Below the pieces are notes generated by a model. It saw nothing but the letters and a program-made list of their open reading frames with translations. It was not told where the DNA came from and ran no database searches. DNA of 64,000 nt from Elephas maximus indicus (taxonomy: Eukaryota > Chordata > Mammalia > Proboscidea > Elephantidae): the NCBI RefSeq assembly GCF_024166365.1, contig NC_064841.1, positions 28,574,001 to 28,638,000 of the forward strand, in the 5' to 3' direction. Shown here piece after piece: positions 46,800-57,659 of this stretch (its first letter is position 1; every line of letters starts with the position of its first letter). The position numbers were made by a program, and so were the translations under genes.

Positions 46800-47984
46800 C
46801 CCTCCTTTCTTTTTTTAATTTTTTAAATTGTACTTTAGATGAAAGCTTACAGAGCAAACTAGTTTCTCATTAAACACCTAATACACATATTGTTTTGTGA
46901 CATTGGTTAACAACCCCATGACATGTCGACCTTCTCCCTTCTCAACCTTGGGTTTCCTATTACCAGCTTTCCTGTTCCCTCCTGCCTTCTAGTCCCTGCT
47001 CACTAGCCTTGTTTTGTTTTAGGGGCCTGTCTAATCTTTGGCTGAAGGGGGAACCTCAGGAGTGAGTTCATTACTGAGTTGAAAGGGCGTCCAGGGATCA
47101 TACTCTCAGAGTTTCTCCAGTCTCTGTCAGGCCAGCAAGTCTGGCCTTTCTTTTTGAGTTAGAATTTTGTTCTACATTTTTCTCCAGCTCTCTCTGGGAA
47201 TCCCTGTTGTGATCCCCGTCAGAGAAGTCAGTGGTGGTAGCTGGGCACCATCTAGTTGTACTGGACTCAGTCTGGTGGGGGCCATGATAGATGTGGTCCA
47301 TTAGTCTTTTGGACTAATTTTTCACTTGTATCTTTAGTTTTCTTCATTATTCCTTGCTCCCAAAGGAGACCAGTGGAATATCCTAGATGGCTGCTCACAG
47401 GCTTTTAAGACCCCAGATGCTAATCACCAAAGTAGAACTTGGAACCTTTTCTTTATAAACTATGTTATGCCAATTGAGCTAGATGTTCCCTGAGACCATG
47501 GTCCCCACAGCTCTCAGCCCAGCAACTCAGTCCCTCAGGGAGTTTAGATGTATTTATGGAGCTTCCATGACCTTGCCTTGTGCAAGTTCTGCTGGCTTCC
47601 CCAATATTGTGACTGTCTTACCCTTCAGCAAAGCAAACCACTTACCTATTGTCTATTTGGAAACCCTGGTGGCATAGTGGTTAAGTGCTACAGCTGCTAA
47701 CCGAAAGGTGGCAGTTCAAATCCGCCAGGCGCTCCTTGGAAACTCTATGGGGCAGTTCTACTCTGTCCTGTAGGGTCACTATGAGTGGGAGTCGACTCGA
47801 CAGCAGTGAGTTTGGTTTTTTTTTTGTACTGTCTTTTTAGTGTTTTTCTATCCCCACCCCTCCCCTCCCTCGTAATAATCAAAGATTGTTTCTTTTTGTG
47901 TGTAAACCTTTTCATGAGTATTTACAGTAGTGGTCTTATACAATATTTGTCCTTTTGTTTCACTCTCTCCTTTCATCTGGAGGA
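46800..47984 (-). mobile_element. L1 3' end (afrotherian-type), interrupted by a SINE
   Basis: Minus-strand L1 3' UTR starting with a T-rich tail at about 46805. It continues past the SINE at 47659-47825 into ccctcccctccctcgtaata and atacaatatttgtccttttg, which match the start of the 3' UTR and the end of ORF2 seen at 58.37 kb. Confidence 0.85.
47659..47825 (+). repeat. AfroSINE inserted in L1
   Basis: ggaaaccctggtggcatagt to gtcgactcgacagcagtgag, then a T-run. Interrupts the L1 between tattgtctatt and tactgtctttt, likely degraded target duplications. Confidence 0.92.
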
Positions 47985-48140
47985 AACACTGGTGGCGTAG
48001 TGGTTAAGAGCTACAGCTGCTAACCAAAAGGTCAGCAGTTTGAATCCACCAGGTGCTTCCTGGAAACTCTACAGGGCAGTTCTACTCTGTCCTATGGGGT
48101 TGCTGTGAGTCAGGATCAACTCTATGGCATGGCTTTTTTT
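47983..48140 (+). repeat. AfroSINE
   Basis: gaaacactggtggcgtagtg to tcaactctatggcatggc with a T/C-rich tail. Ends the L1 homology on its left. Confidence 0.9.
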
Positions 48141-49185
48141 TCCCCCCTTCTGGATCTCTGCTCAAAGGGCCCATCCCAATGACTTTGCCTCTTCATCCTC
48201 TCTCTCCATGCCTTTATCTTTATTGCTCCTCATGGCCATATTATTACTTGACTTCAGTGGTGTCACTAGGGTTGGATCACCCAGTGGGGTAACTCAAGTT
48301 ATCACCCTCTCCCACCCCATGGACCTCTTCCCATACCAGACCACACAGAATCCTTAGTAATGTTTTGGTACTGTCGTTACTCGTAAATCATAATTCCCAT
48401 ATATCACTCCTTCCTTTCCTTTAATTACTACTTCATTCTCAAAAAAGTTATTGATATAGATTCACAAATACTAACTACCACAATATTGTAGCTAAAACAC
48501 CAGAAAATTTCACAAAATCAGCAACTATAAAAACGGCAACCAAAACAACAGCGGGTACATGAGCATGCACAGATGAAACCAAGTGATTCTAAATGTCATT
48601 GTTATTGGGTAATAATGACAGCTCTGACCAGAGCACACTAGAAAGTTCAAAAAGTAAATTAGCACAGAATTTTAGCCTTGTGGGTATATTGATACACGTA
48701 AGGTGGGCTTACGAAAATGTTTTTGTGCTTATAACTAACTACAGGGATATTTTTATAAAAAATAATAAATTTTTGGTGAAACTCTGTACACAAATTTTAT
48801 ACACAGTCATTTTGATGTTACCTCCCCTGACAGTGTCACCTGGTGGAGTCTGCACCCCACGCTGCCCTAGTGACACCAAGTGATTCCACTGCCTGTCTTT
48901 ACTTTTGATAACTCTTGACTTATTTGAAACAGTCCCAGCTAGAATGGAATCTCCATGAAGGCAAGACGTTGTTTTGTTCACTGCTGCATCCCAGAGACAC
49001 TAACGATGCCTGGCACATGGTAGATGCTCAGGAAATATTGTGAATGAATGAACAAATCAATGAGTCAGTGAATGAATTTATTAGACCACTGCTTATCACA
49101 ATCACTAGTCTATCTAAACAATTTTGATGTGGAAGCTAGCTCTTCAGGCCTTCACTTAGAAGGATTTAACACCTTAAATCTCTCA
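48141..49185. other. Unique sequence with an L2-like fragment
   Basis: An L2-like tail (gatgcctggcacatggtagatgctcaggaaat) lies at about 49005-49045. The open frames are not credible. Confidence 0.5.
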
Positions 49186-49371
49186 AGGAGGCCCTGAGTG
49201 GTGCAAACAGTTAATGTGCTCAGCTGCTAAATGAATGGTTGGATGTTTGGAAGAAAGGCCTGGTGATCTACTTCCAAAAATCAGACACTGAAAACCCTAG
49301 GGCGCACAGTTCTACTCCGACACCCACGGAATCGCTATGAGTTGGAGAAAGCTCAAAGGCAATTGGTTTCA
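49186..49371 (+). repeat. AfroSINE, long subfamily
   Basis: ggaggccctgagtggtgcaa head, gaagaaaggcctggtgatc middle. Part of the B-box region is deleted (ggttggatgtttggaag). Confidence 0.85.
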
Positions 49372-49429
49372 AACCTCTCCAGGCCCTGACCATAAAAATC
49401 TGCACTGAAATGTAAAAATCCGCGCTGAA

Positions 49430-49750
49430 ATTCAAGGAAGATCTCCCAGGTTAGCGCACCCAGCTGTTAGACGGTACTCTAACTATATGTAATGCTCCAT
49501 GTGGACATAAGAGGCAGGGGTACTGAAGTGTTCCCACGACTGGGATTATCTAGGCCTTGCTGTCCCAGCTCATGACAGGCCACCAGTGAGCGAGGCCTGA
49601 GTCCGTGTTCAGTAAAGGGAGACACAAGCTCACAGACCAATCGCGTGAGAGGCCGGCGAGAACTTCCGCCTCTGGGAGACAGGCCGGATGTGGACGTCTG
49701 TAATCCACTGTGAGAGAGACTTCTGAAGTACTTCGTGTTCTTGACGATCT
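49430..49750. promoter_or_regulatory. CpG-enriched unique segment (candidate regulatory element)
   Basis: In otherwise CpG-poor DNA this segment has clustered CpGs (gagcgaggcctgagtccg, ccaatcgcgtgagaggccgg, aacttccgcctctg, ggacgtctg) and a CCAAT motif. No repeat is recognised. A 20-base tandem duplication (tgaaatgtaaaaatc(c/t)g(c)...) lies at its left edge, about 49398-49433. Function unknown. Confidence 0.3.
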
Positions 49751-50557
49751 AGTTCATTTCATGGATTTTCACTCGGTCTGTGGTTTCCTGTATCTCTGCA
49801 TATTCAAAGATATTATCTAGTTCTTCCATCTGATCACTTTTCAAAGATAGAAAGTAATTCCCTCTAATTCTGTAGTAAAACAGAAGAACAAACATATTGA
49901 AAGTTTTAATTGGGGGAATTTGCCTCTGCAAGCTATATTCCATAGGATGATACCTAGATCTTTTCTGAAATAGGGAAACTGATAAAATTAAGTGCCTCCT
50001 TATGGCATAAGGGGTTGGGTAACATACTAAAAACATCAACACACAGATATTTTGCACTTGTTTTTATTTTTATTTTTTTTAGGGAGGCTTAATAGGGAAA
50101 GAGAATGTTTTGGGACTTCCCCATCGCATTGTCCCAGTGCACAAGCCCTCCCATTTCTTCCTCAGCATCTGGCACAAAGCTAATTGACATAAAGGATAAA
50201 AGCTAGGTCTAGGCAAGGCTTCTTTATAGAATGGATATGTTCCCTAAATAGAACGTGGGGCAATAACTGTGAAAAGCGCATAGTAATAATCCAACTGGAG
50301 AATGATACACAGATAAAGATCAGCCAGTCCAAGCCTGACATTTCACAAAATAATTCACCAGTTAAAATGCAAAAAAAAAAAAAAAAAAAGTCATCCAGTT
50401 GCAAAGTTAACCTAAAATTTAATAAGTCCATTGTGCCAGGTTATCTTTCTGCTATATCTGTGTTTAGCACTAGGTGTTGCTATACTGCTATTTATAGACC
50501 AGCTTTTCTCTGATGTGCAGCAGTAGTTTAATCATTTGAGTTCCATTCTGCAAATAC
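49751..50557. other. Unique sequence
   Basis: No gene. An A-run of about 19 bases at 50371-50389 and a 102-codon minus-strand frame at 49749-50057 of no recognisable family. Confidence 0.5.
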
Positions 50558-50640
50558 CCAAACCAAATCCACGGCCGTCGAGTCGATTCCGACTCATAGT
50601 GACCTCATAGGACAGAGTAGAACTGCCCCATACGCCACCA
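50558..50640 (-). repeat. Truncated AfroSINE
   Basis: ccaaaccaaatccacggccg to agaactgccccatac, then straight to gccaccaa. The middle is deleted. Confidence 0.85.
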
Positions 50641-50680
50641 ATTCTGCAAATACTGAGTTTTAAAAGTTATGCTGTGCTAG

Positions 50681-50813
50681 TATGGAAGCCCTGGTGGTGT
50701 AGTGGTTAAGAGCTTGGCTGCTAACCAAAAGTTCGGCAGTTCAAATCCACCAGCCGCTCCTTGGAAACACTATGGGGCAGTTCTATTTTGTCCTATACGG
50801 CAATGGGTTTGGT
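50681..50813 (+). repeat. AfroSINE with 3' deletion
   Basis: atggaagccctggtggtgta to ctatacggcaatgggtttgg. The segment gctatgagtcggaatcgactcg is missing. Confidence 0.88.
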
Positions 50814-50946
50814 GACTATACTTGTATAATATGTGTTAACATTAATCTAGTTTCATGTACATGATCCAGGTATGACATATGTAATTCACTGAAACAGCCA
50901 TCTTGGAAAGAGGTAATCAACACATGCCAGGGAAAGGCTTCGAAAA

Positions 50947-52045
50947 CGTTGTTGTTCGGTGCTGTCTGGTAGGTTCCAACTCATAGTGACCCTGGGTACA
51001 ACGGAGTGAAACAGTGCCCAGTCCCGCACCATACTCACAATCATTACCGTTTGAGTCCATCGTTGCTGCCACTGTGTCAATCCATCTTCTTGTGGGTCTT
51101 CCTCTTTTTGCTGACCCTTTGCTTTACCAAACATGATGTCCTTCTTCAGGGACTGGTTCCTCATGATAACATGTCCAAAGTGAGGCCAAGTCTTGCCAGC
51201 CTTGCTTCTAAGGAGCACTCTGGCTGTACTTCTTCCAACACAGATTTGTTCATTCTTCTGAAAGTCCATAGTACATTCAATATTCTTCACCAACACCATA
51301 ATTCAAAGGCCTCAATTCTTCTTTGGTCTTCCTTATTCATTGTCCAGCTTTTGTATGCATGTGAGGCAATTGAAAATAACACGGCTTGGGTCAGGCACAC
51401 CTTAATCCTCAGAGTGATATCTTTGCTTTTCAATACTTTAAGGAGGTCTTTTGCAACAGATTTGCCAATGCAGTAAGTCATTCAATTTCTTGACTGCTGC
51501 TTCCATGGTTGGTGATTGTGGATCCAAGTAAAAAGAAATCCTTGACAACTTCATTATTTTCTTTGTTTATCATGACGTTGCTTATTGGTCCATTTGTGAA
51601 GAGTTATGTTTTCTTTATGTTGAAGTGTAATCCATGTTGAAGGCTGCAGTCTCTGATTTTCATCAGTAAGTGCTTCAAGTCCTCTTTGCTTTCAGCAAGC
51701 AAGATTGTGTCATCTGCTTATTGCAGATTGTTAATGAGTCTTTTTCCAATCCCGTGTTGCTGTGTTCTTCATATAGTCAAGCCTCTCAGATTATTTGTTT
51801 AGTATAGAGATTGAATAAGTATGGTGAAATGATACAACACTGATGCATACCTTTCGTGATTTTAAACATCCTTTAGTTCTGTTCAAATGACTGCCTCTTG
51901 GTCTATGCACAGGTTCCTCGTGAGCACAAGTGTTCTGGAATTCCCATTCTTCATAAAGTTATCCATAATTTGATATGATCCACACAGTCAAATGCCTTTG
52001 CATAATCAATAAAATACATCCTTCTTGTATTCTCTGCTTTCAGCC
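50947..52045 (-). mobile_element. RTE (BovB-clade) LINE, longest fragment
   Basis: Antisense RTE 3' 1.1 kb. The minus strand reads (with frameshifts) through the late reverse transcriptase (…DDTILLAESKEDLKHLL-like, a plus-strand tgtcatctgcttattgcag region), LKSKDITLRIKVCLTQAVLFS, SWTMNKEDQRRIEAFELWCW and the C-terminal FGHVI...EKDIMFGKAKGQQK. Multiple breaks; inactive. Confidence 0.9.
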
Positions 52046-52808
52046 AAGATCCCTCTCCAAAGTTAAAATTTTCAAATTGTCCTAATTCAAATATTTACTT
52101 AAACTCTGTTTTTACATTACGTGCAATACAAGGGGAATGACATTGTCAGCTGTGTGTTTCCTGGAACTGAATGTCTGCTACAAGGCCACAGATAAAGTTT
52201 GTTTATAGAAAAACAAAATATGAAAAAAAAAAAGTTTAGCACTGTTCTATTTGGGGTTTAATACTCCCACACATACTGAGTGGGAGAAAGGACAATCTTC
52301 CTGAACCCTTCTCTCACCATGGCAACAGAGGACGGAAATGCTTTAACCCCATCTAGTGACAGATGAGTACTTATTTAGATCATTGGGTTGTTTAAAGTTT
52401 GAGTGATAATATCAAAGAGGGAAACAGTTCATGATTCAAAGAGTTTATAGTTTAGGATGAGGGCAAATTTTCAATTCACCTTTAAATTGTGTGGTTTTTT
52501 TGTTGTTTGTTTTGCTTTTTAATTTTTTGGGGGGGTGAAGATATACACAGCAAAACATCCATCAATTTAACAACTTCTACATGTACTGTTCGGTGACATT
52601 GGTTACATTCTTCAAGTTGTGCCATCTTTCTGGATATTCTATTCTGAATTGTTTTACCATCATCAACACAAACTCACTGTCCCCTAACCTTCTCATCTAA
52701 CCTTTCTCTTTGCTGTTGTCAATTTGATCTCATACAGACAATTCTTTAAAAGAACACAATGTTCAAGGCAAACATTCTTTTCTAGTTAAGCTTAACTATT
52801 GTTTGGTT

Positions 52809-52977
52809 GGAAACCCTAGTGGTGTAGTTAAGAGCTAAGGCTGCTAACATAAAAGGTCGACAGTTCGAATCCACCAGGTGCTCCTTGGAAACTCTATGGG
52901 GCAGCTCTACTCTGTCCTATAGGGCTGCTATAAGTCAGAATCGACTCGACGGCAGTGGGTTTGGGGTTTTTTGGGGT
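52809..52977 (+). repeat. AfroSINE, tower member 1
   Basis: ggaaaccctagtggtgtagt to acggcagtgggtttggggtt. Preceded and followed by attgtttggtt (52798-52808 and 52978-52988). Confidence 0.92.
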
Positions 52978-52988
52978 ATTGTTTGGTT

Positions 52989-53164
52989 AGGAACCCTGGT
53001 GGCACAGTGATTAAGACCTACGGCAAACTACGACAGCTTAACAAAGGGTCGGCATTTTGAAACCACCAGCCACTCCCTGGAAACTCTATGGAGCAGTTCT
53101 ACTCTGTCCTACAGGGTCGCTAGAAGTCGAAATCAACTCGACGGCAATGGGTTTGGTTTTTGTT
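52989..53164 (+). repeat. AfroSINE, tower member 2
   Basis: aggaaccctggtggcacagt to acggcaatgggtttggtttt. Followed by attgtttggtt at 53165-53175. It contains a small duplication (ctacggcaaactacgacagc). Confidence 0.92.
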
Positions 53165-53175
53165 ATTGTTTGGTT

Positions 53176-53350
53176 CAGGAACTTTAGTGGCTTAGTGGCT
53201 AAGGCCCTGCAGTTGCTCTGCAGGAGAAAAGACTCAGTGATCTGCTCCTGTGAAGATTACAGCCTAGAAAACCTTATGGGGCAGTTCTACTCTGTCCTAT
53301 AGGGTCTCCATGAGTCGGAATTGACTGGACAGCACACAACAACAACAACG
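53176..53350 (+). repeat. AfroSINE, tower member 3 ((caa)n subfamily)
   Basis: caggaactttagtggcttag to gacagcacacaacaacaaca. Part of the B-box region is missing. Followed by ttgttggatt, a weaker match to the shared motif. Confidence 0.88.
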
Positions 53351-53360
53351 TTGTTGGATT

Positions 53361-53612
53361 AGGAGCCCTGGTAGGGCAGTAGTTAAGCGCTTGGCTACTA
53401 ATCTGAAAGTTCGGTGGCTCAAACCCACCAGCCGCTCTGTGGGAGAAAGACATGGCAGTCTGCTTCCGTAAAGATTTACAGCCATGGAAGCCCTAGACAT
53501 GGCAGTCTGCTTCCGTAAATATTTACAGCCATGGAAACCCTAGGAGGCAGTTCTACTCTGTCCCATGGGGTCACTATGAGTCAGAATCAACTCGATGGCA
53601 ATGAGTTTTCTT
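53361..53612 (+). repeat. AfroSINE, tower member 4, with 47-base internal duplication
   Basis: aggagccctggtagggcagt to ctcgatggcaatgagttttc. The 47-base segment from catggcagtctgcttccgta occurs twice (starts 53451 and 53498) with few differences. Followed by actgtttggtt at 53613-53623. Confidence 0.9.
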
Positions 53613-53675
53613 ACTGTTTGGTTTAAAGATGATTCCAGGGGATAATTTTGGTTTAAGGTTTAAGATTTAAAGATT

Positions 53676-54389
53676 GCCAAGTTCTATATTCCATTTTGTA
53701 GAGTAACATCTGGGATTTTTAAAAGCTTCCCCATGGCTATCTAAGATACATTTATTGGTCCCATCCTGTGTGGGGCAAGAGAGAAAGAAGAAAACCAAAG
53801 ACACAAGGAAAATATTAGCCTAAAGGACTAATGGGCCACATGAACCACAGCCTCCACCAGTCTGAGCCCAGAAAAACTAGATGGTGTCCGGCTACCACAA
53901 CCGACTGCTCTGACAGGGATCACGACAGAGAGTCTCAGACAGAATGGGAGAAAAATGTAGAACAGAATTCAGATTCCCAAATAAAGATCAGACTTATTGG
54001 TCTGACAGAGACTGGAGGAACACCTGAGGCTATGGTCCCTGGACACTCTAACTCAGAACTGAAACCACTCCCAATGCCCACTTTTCAGATAAAGATTAGA
54101 CAGGCCTATAAAACAAACAATAGCACATGTGAGGAACGTGCTTCTTGGTTCAATCAAATATATGAGACCAATGGGTAACTCCTGCCCCAAGACAAGACAA
54201 GAAGGCAGGAAGGGACAGGAACTGGATGAATGGACACAGGGAACCCAGGGTGGAAAGGGGGAGCATTCTGTCATATAGTGGGGATTGCAACCAATGTCAC
54301 AAAACAATATCTGTGTAAATTTTTGAATGAGAAATTAACTTGCACTGTAAACTTTGATCTAAAGCACAATAAAATTAAAAAAAAAAAAA
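53676..54389 (+). mobile_element. L1 3' end (afrotherian-type) with 14-base target-site duplication
   Basis: 5'-truncated L1 3' UTR: agcttccccatggctatcta, caccaaagacac-like text, ggtaactcctgccccaag, ending aaagcacaataaaattaaa plus A-run. Flanked by aagatttaaagatt at 53662-53675 and 54390-54403, so it landed inside the older antisense L1. Confidence 0.9.
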
Positions 54390-54530
54390 AAGATTTAAAG
54401 ATTTTCTCAGGGCAATAGTTTCAGGGGATTATCCAACCTCAGTGGCTCCAGAAATTCCAGATATCATGAGAATTTGAAGTTTTATTCCACATTTCCCCCT
54501 TTTGATCATTCACCTTTAAGTTTTAAAAGG

Positions 54531-55214
54531 TATTAAATTCAGCTAATAAGTGTGAGTCTTCAACATCATTTACCCTATTTAAAATTGGATATGTTTGGTG
54601 TAAGTTCAGCATAAACGTCCAAGTTCTATAGGTCACATAGATGACTACCATATTTTTATGCAAATAACGTACTTTCTGCATTTGCTGGCTGGCCATTCCC
54701 CCCCCCCACCTCAAGGCATCCTAACAAGCACGCTATACTAAGCAACCCATACTAAAAAACTGGGGTAATGGCACCTGTGAAAATACCTCTGGGGTTGGGG
54801 GGAGGAAGTGGCCTGCAAATGCAGAAGGCATGTGTTATTTCCGTAAAAATACAGTAATATATCATGTAATAATCAATCTTCTGGTTATAGGTAACAAAAC
54901 AATGTCTAGTGTATCTTAGCTAAGTATATTAGTTTTTTCAGTTTTGGTTTTTTGCTAATAACCATTAATAGTAATAATAATCAGGCAATGATGGTAATAA
55001 CAGTCCTAAGTTTTTAGCAGAATGGAAAGTATAAGACTGAAGCCCAGAGTCGAGCTATCATAATCATATTATAGAACTTAGAGTTAAAAAGACAGAAGCA
55101 GTTCATGTAGAGTTAGCTGTTAGAATGACTTAATATAAACCCTTCAACCTTGTCCTAAAGAAGGATTTCACCTAATTTTTATAGTTTTGGTCTGGGGCTG
55201 ACGGCACTAAGTAA
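54531..55214. other. Unique AT-rich sequence
   Basis: No gene or repeat recognised apart from a C-run at about 54699-54708. Confidence 0.5.
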
Positions 55215-55447
55215 AACCCCAAAACCAAACCCACTGCCATCGAGTGGATTCCGACTCATAGAGACCCTATAGGACAGAGTAGAGTTGCCCCACAGGGCTT
55301 CCAAGGCTGTAATCTTTACGGAAGCAGACGGCCACATCCTTCTCCCTAGGAACAACTACAGGGTTTGAATCGCTGATCTGTAACCACTGTTAAAGGTTTA
55401 GCCACTGCTCGGTTAAAGCTGGCCACTTTAACCAATGAGCCACAGTA
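55215..55447 (-). repeat. AfroSINE, extended
   Basis: ccaaaaccaaacccactgcc, ggaagcagacggccacatcc, ending in ctgctcggttaaagctggcc and gagccacagtac. The tRNA-like end is partly duplicated (gtttagccactgctcggtt). Confidence 0.82.
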
Positions 55448-56020
55448 CTTGGCTGAAATTTGACTTTCTTACAAAATATTCTTCCCAGCGCTCACCCTAG
55501 CACAAACACAGCTGATTTCTCTGAAAATTCTATTTCCTTTACATCCTTTGAGGATAAAACTATGTTTTGCAGTTTTTACACCATATTCACTTAGGATGTT
55601 TCAGAACAGAGTGAACTCTTCATTATTGCCCAATTTTGTCTTCACAGAGATCCTCCTTGCCCTGCACCTCATAGCCTCAGTTATAAGGTAAAGCAGTATC
55701 CACTATTATTTTTGTACTTTTTTTATGTTCCATATGAAAGTTGGGCAGTTTTTCATAAGAGCTAGGCCAAAATCCTGGCCTATGTTCTTCTAAACTTGGG
55801 GTAAAAGAGGTGTTTATGTGTTGAGTAAATGGTCTGTTTCCTAAAAAGGGGGGAGGGAAAATTTTTGAAAGAATCCATTTTGGAAATCAACATTTAGTGA
55901 GCCGGAAGGAGAAAGCCAGTGTAGTAGACATTGAGAAAGTTTTTGCCATCTTTGGTCAAGTCTACTTCTATGGACCATTTATAGCTAAGTCTTCAGGTCT
56001 GTGTGTAAGGGATAAGAAAA

Positions 56021-56345
56021 TAGTTTTTGTTGTTAGCTGCCAAGTCAGCAGTCAACTTACAGTGACCCCATGTACAACAAAACAAAATGCTGCTCAGTCC
56101 TCCACCATCCCCACAATTAGTTGCAGATCCGATCATTGTGATCCATAGGGTTTTCATTTGTTGATTTTTGGCAAGTAGATTGCCAGACCTTTCTTGCTAG
56201 TCTGTCTTAGTCTGGAAGCTCTGATGAAACCTGTTCTGCACCACAGCAACACTCAAGCCTCCACTGACAGAAGGGTGGTGGTCGCACATGAGGTACCCTG
56301 GGTCTCTCCCACAGAAGGCAGGAATTCTCCCACTGAACCACCCCT
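56021..56345 (-). repeat. Composite SINE: tRNA-Gly-like head with RTE-like tail
   Basis: Minus-strand sister of 42780-43078. On the minus strand the head reads gttcagtgggagaattcctg and the tail (plus view) is tgttgttagctgccaagtca followed by acagtgaccccatgtacaac. Confidence 0.75.
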
Positions 56346-57468
56346 GAATCACCGTTGCACCTTAAGAAACAACAAAACCTATGAAAGTAGGCTTACCATT
56401 ACACATACAAATACACACATGCACGCACACACAAATCACCAAGTAATACTCACCCCCCTCCTTTTTTTAATGGTAAAGTGGTCACAGTTTTTAAAAACAT
56501 GGTTGTAAGGGGTCTTCTAAGGTTATCTACTAATTTCTTCCATTCCTTTCTATCCTCCAAGCAGATTTCATTTACATAATTCTAAAGAGATGAATTAGGA
56601 TCCTGCTCTTGTTTAAAAATTATTTCCAGCATAGCTTAACAACTCTTATTTCTCAAATTCTTTCCATGATTGAGACAAAATCTGTTTTAACCAAATGCAA
56701 AATAAAACCCAAATTCCTACTGTTTTGCCTCATGTTTCATTACCCTATGTTTCCTAATAACATAAAAAATTCTGTAAATATTGGAGTGGGAACAAGTTCT
56801 CTGTAGCTGAGGTAAGTCTATGTACATTTAACACAAGTCATGATCCACAGAAGATCAGAAGATATTCATTTCAGGCCACATACAATTTCAGTTGTTTTTT
56901 CTTTTTCCCCTTCTGTCTCTACAGAAAATAGAAAGAAAACTAGAAAACAGTATACAACCCAACCCATTATACAACCCATTGTTGGCATTTAAGGGTCAGT
57001 GATAAACCATGGGCCAATGATAAACCAATGCCCTTATAGCAGGGTCAAAGCTGACCTGAGCTGGAGCCTGGGCATGTGCTCACAGATCTACAGATGTGAT
57101 AGCCACAAGTTAGAAAATATAGTGATGGGGGCAGACTGTATTGTTACAAGGTCTTATTAACATCTAATATTATTAAAGTACTAAAAATATTTGATTATGA
57201 GCAGCTCAGCCACAGGACACCCTGAAGAATTTATTTTATATGTTTATCTATAATAATAATGATACTATCAATAAAAATTCACGAAATACCTGTTTACTCT
57301 TCTCTTGTTAATTCCAGGCTAGACACTTCTGTCAAATAAAAGAGGCATTTTACAATATAGATTTAATTATGTTTTTGAAAAACCTAATTATTTCAGTTAG
57401 GCAAACCTTGTGCCTTATTTCGTTAGAAGGAAGATTTCCAATAATTTTAGTGTAATTGTAGTGAGCGG
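56346..57468. other. Unique sequence
   Basis: A short ACAC-rich tract lies at 56400-56432. No gene recognised. Confidence 0.5.
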
Positions 57469-57640
57469 GAAACCCTGGTTGTGTAGTAGTTAAGTGCTAC
57501 AGCTGCTAACCAAAGGGTCAGCAGTTCGAATCCTCCAGGCGCTCCTTGGAAACTCTGTGGGGCAGTTCTACTCTGTCCTATAGGGTCGCTATGAGTCGGA
57601 ATCGACTCAACAGCACTGAGTTTGGTTTGATTGGTTTGTA
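57469..57640 (+). repeat. AfroSINE, young-looking, at an L1 boundary
   Basis: gggaaaccctggttgtgtag to aacagcactgagtttggttt. Flanked by tgtagtgagc at 57458-57467 and about 57636-57645. Confidence 0.92.
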
Positions 57641-57659
57641 GTGAGCAAAATCCTCCCTC

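Larger units (their letters stand above)
52514..54530 (-). mobile_element. L1 3' variant (antisense), broken by four SINEs and another L1
   Basis: Antisense L1 pieces lie at 52514-52808, 53613-53675 and 54392-54530: gaagatatacacagcaaaac, tgtactgttcggtgacattg, tagttaagcttaactattgtttggtt, then ttaaagatgattccagggg, then attttctcagggcaatagtt and gaatttgaag. These read as one element once the insertions are removed. Confidence 0.75.

Noticed and set aside
51006-51476. Long plus-strand open frame (156 codons)
   Set aside because: It is the antisense shadow of the RTE fragment; the minus strand carries the recognisable RTE motifs.
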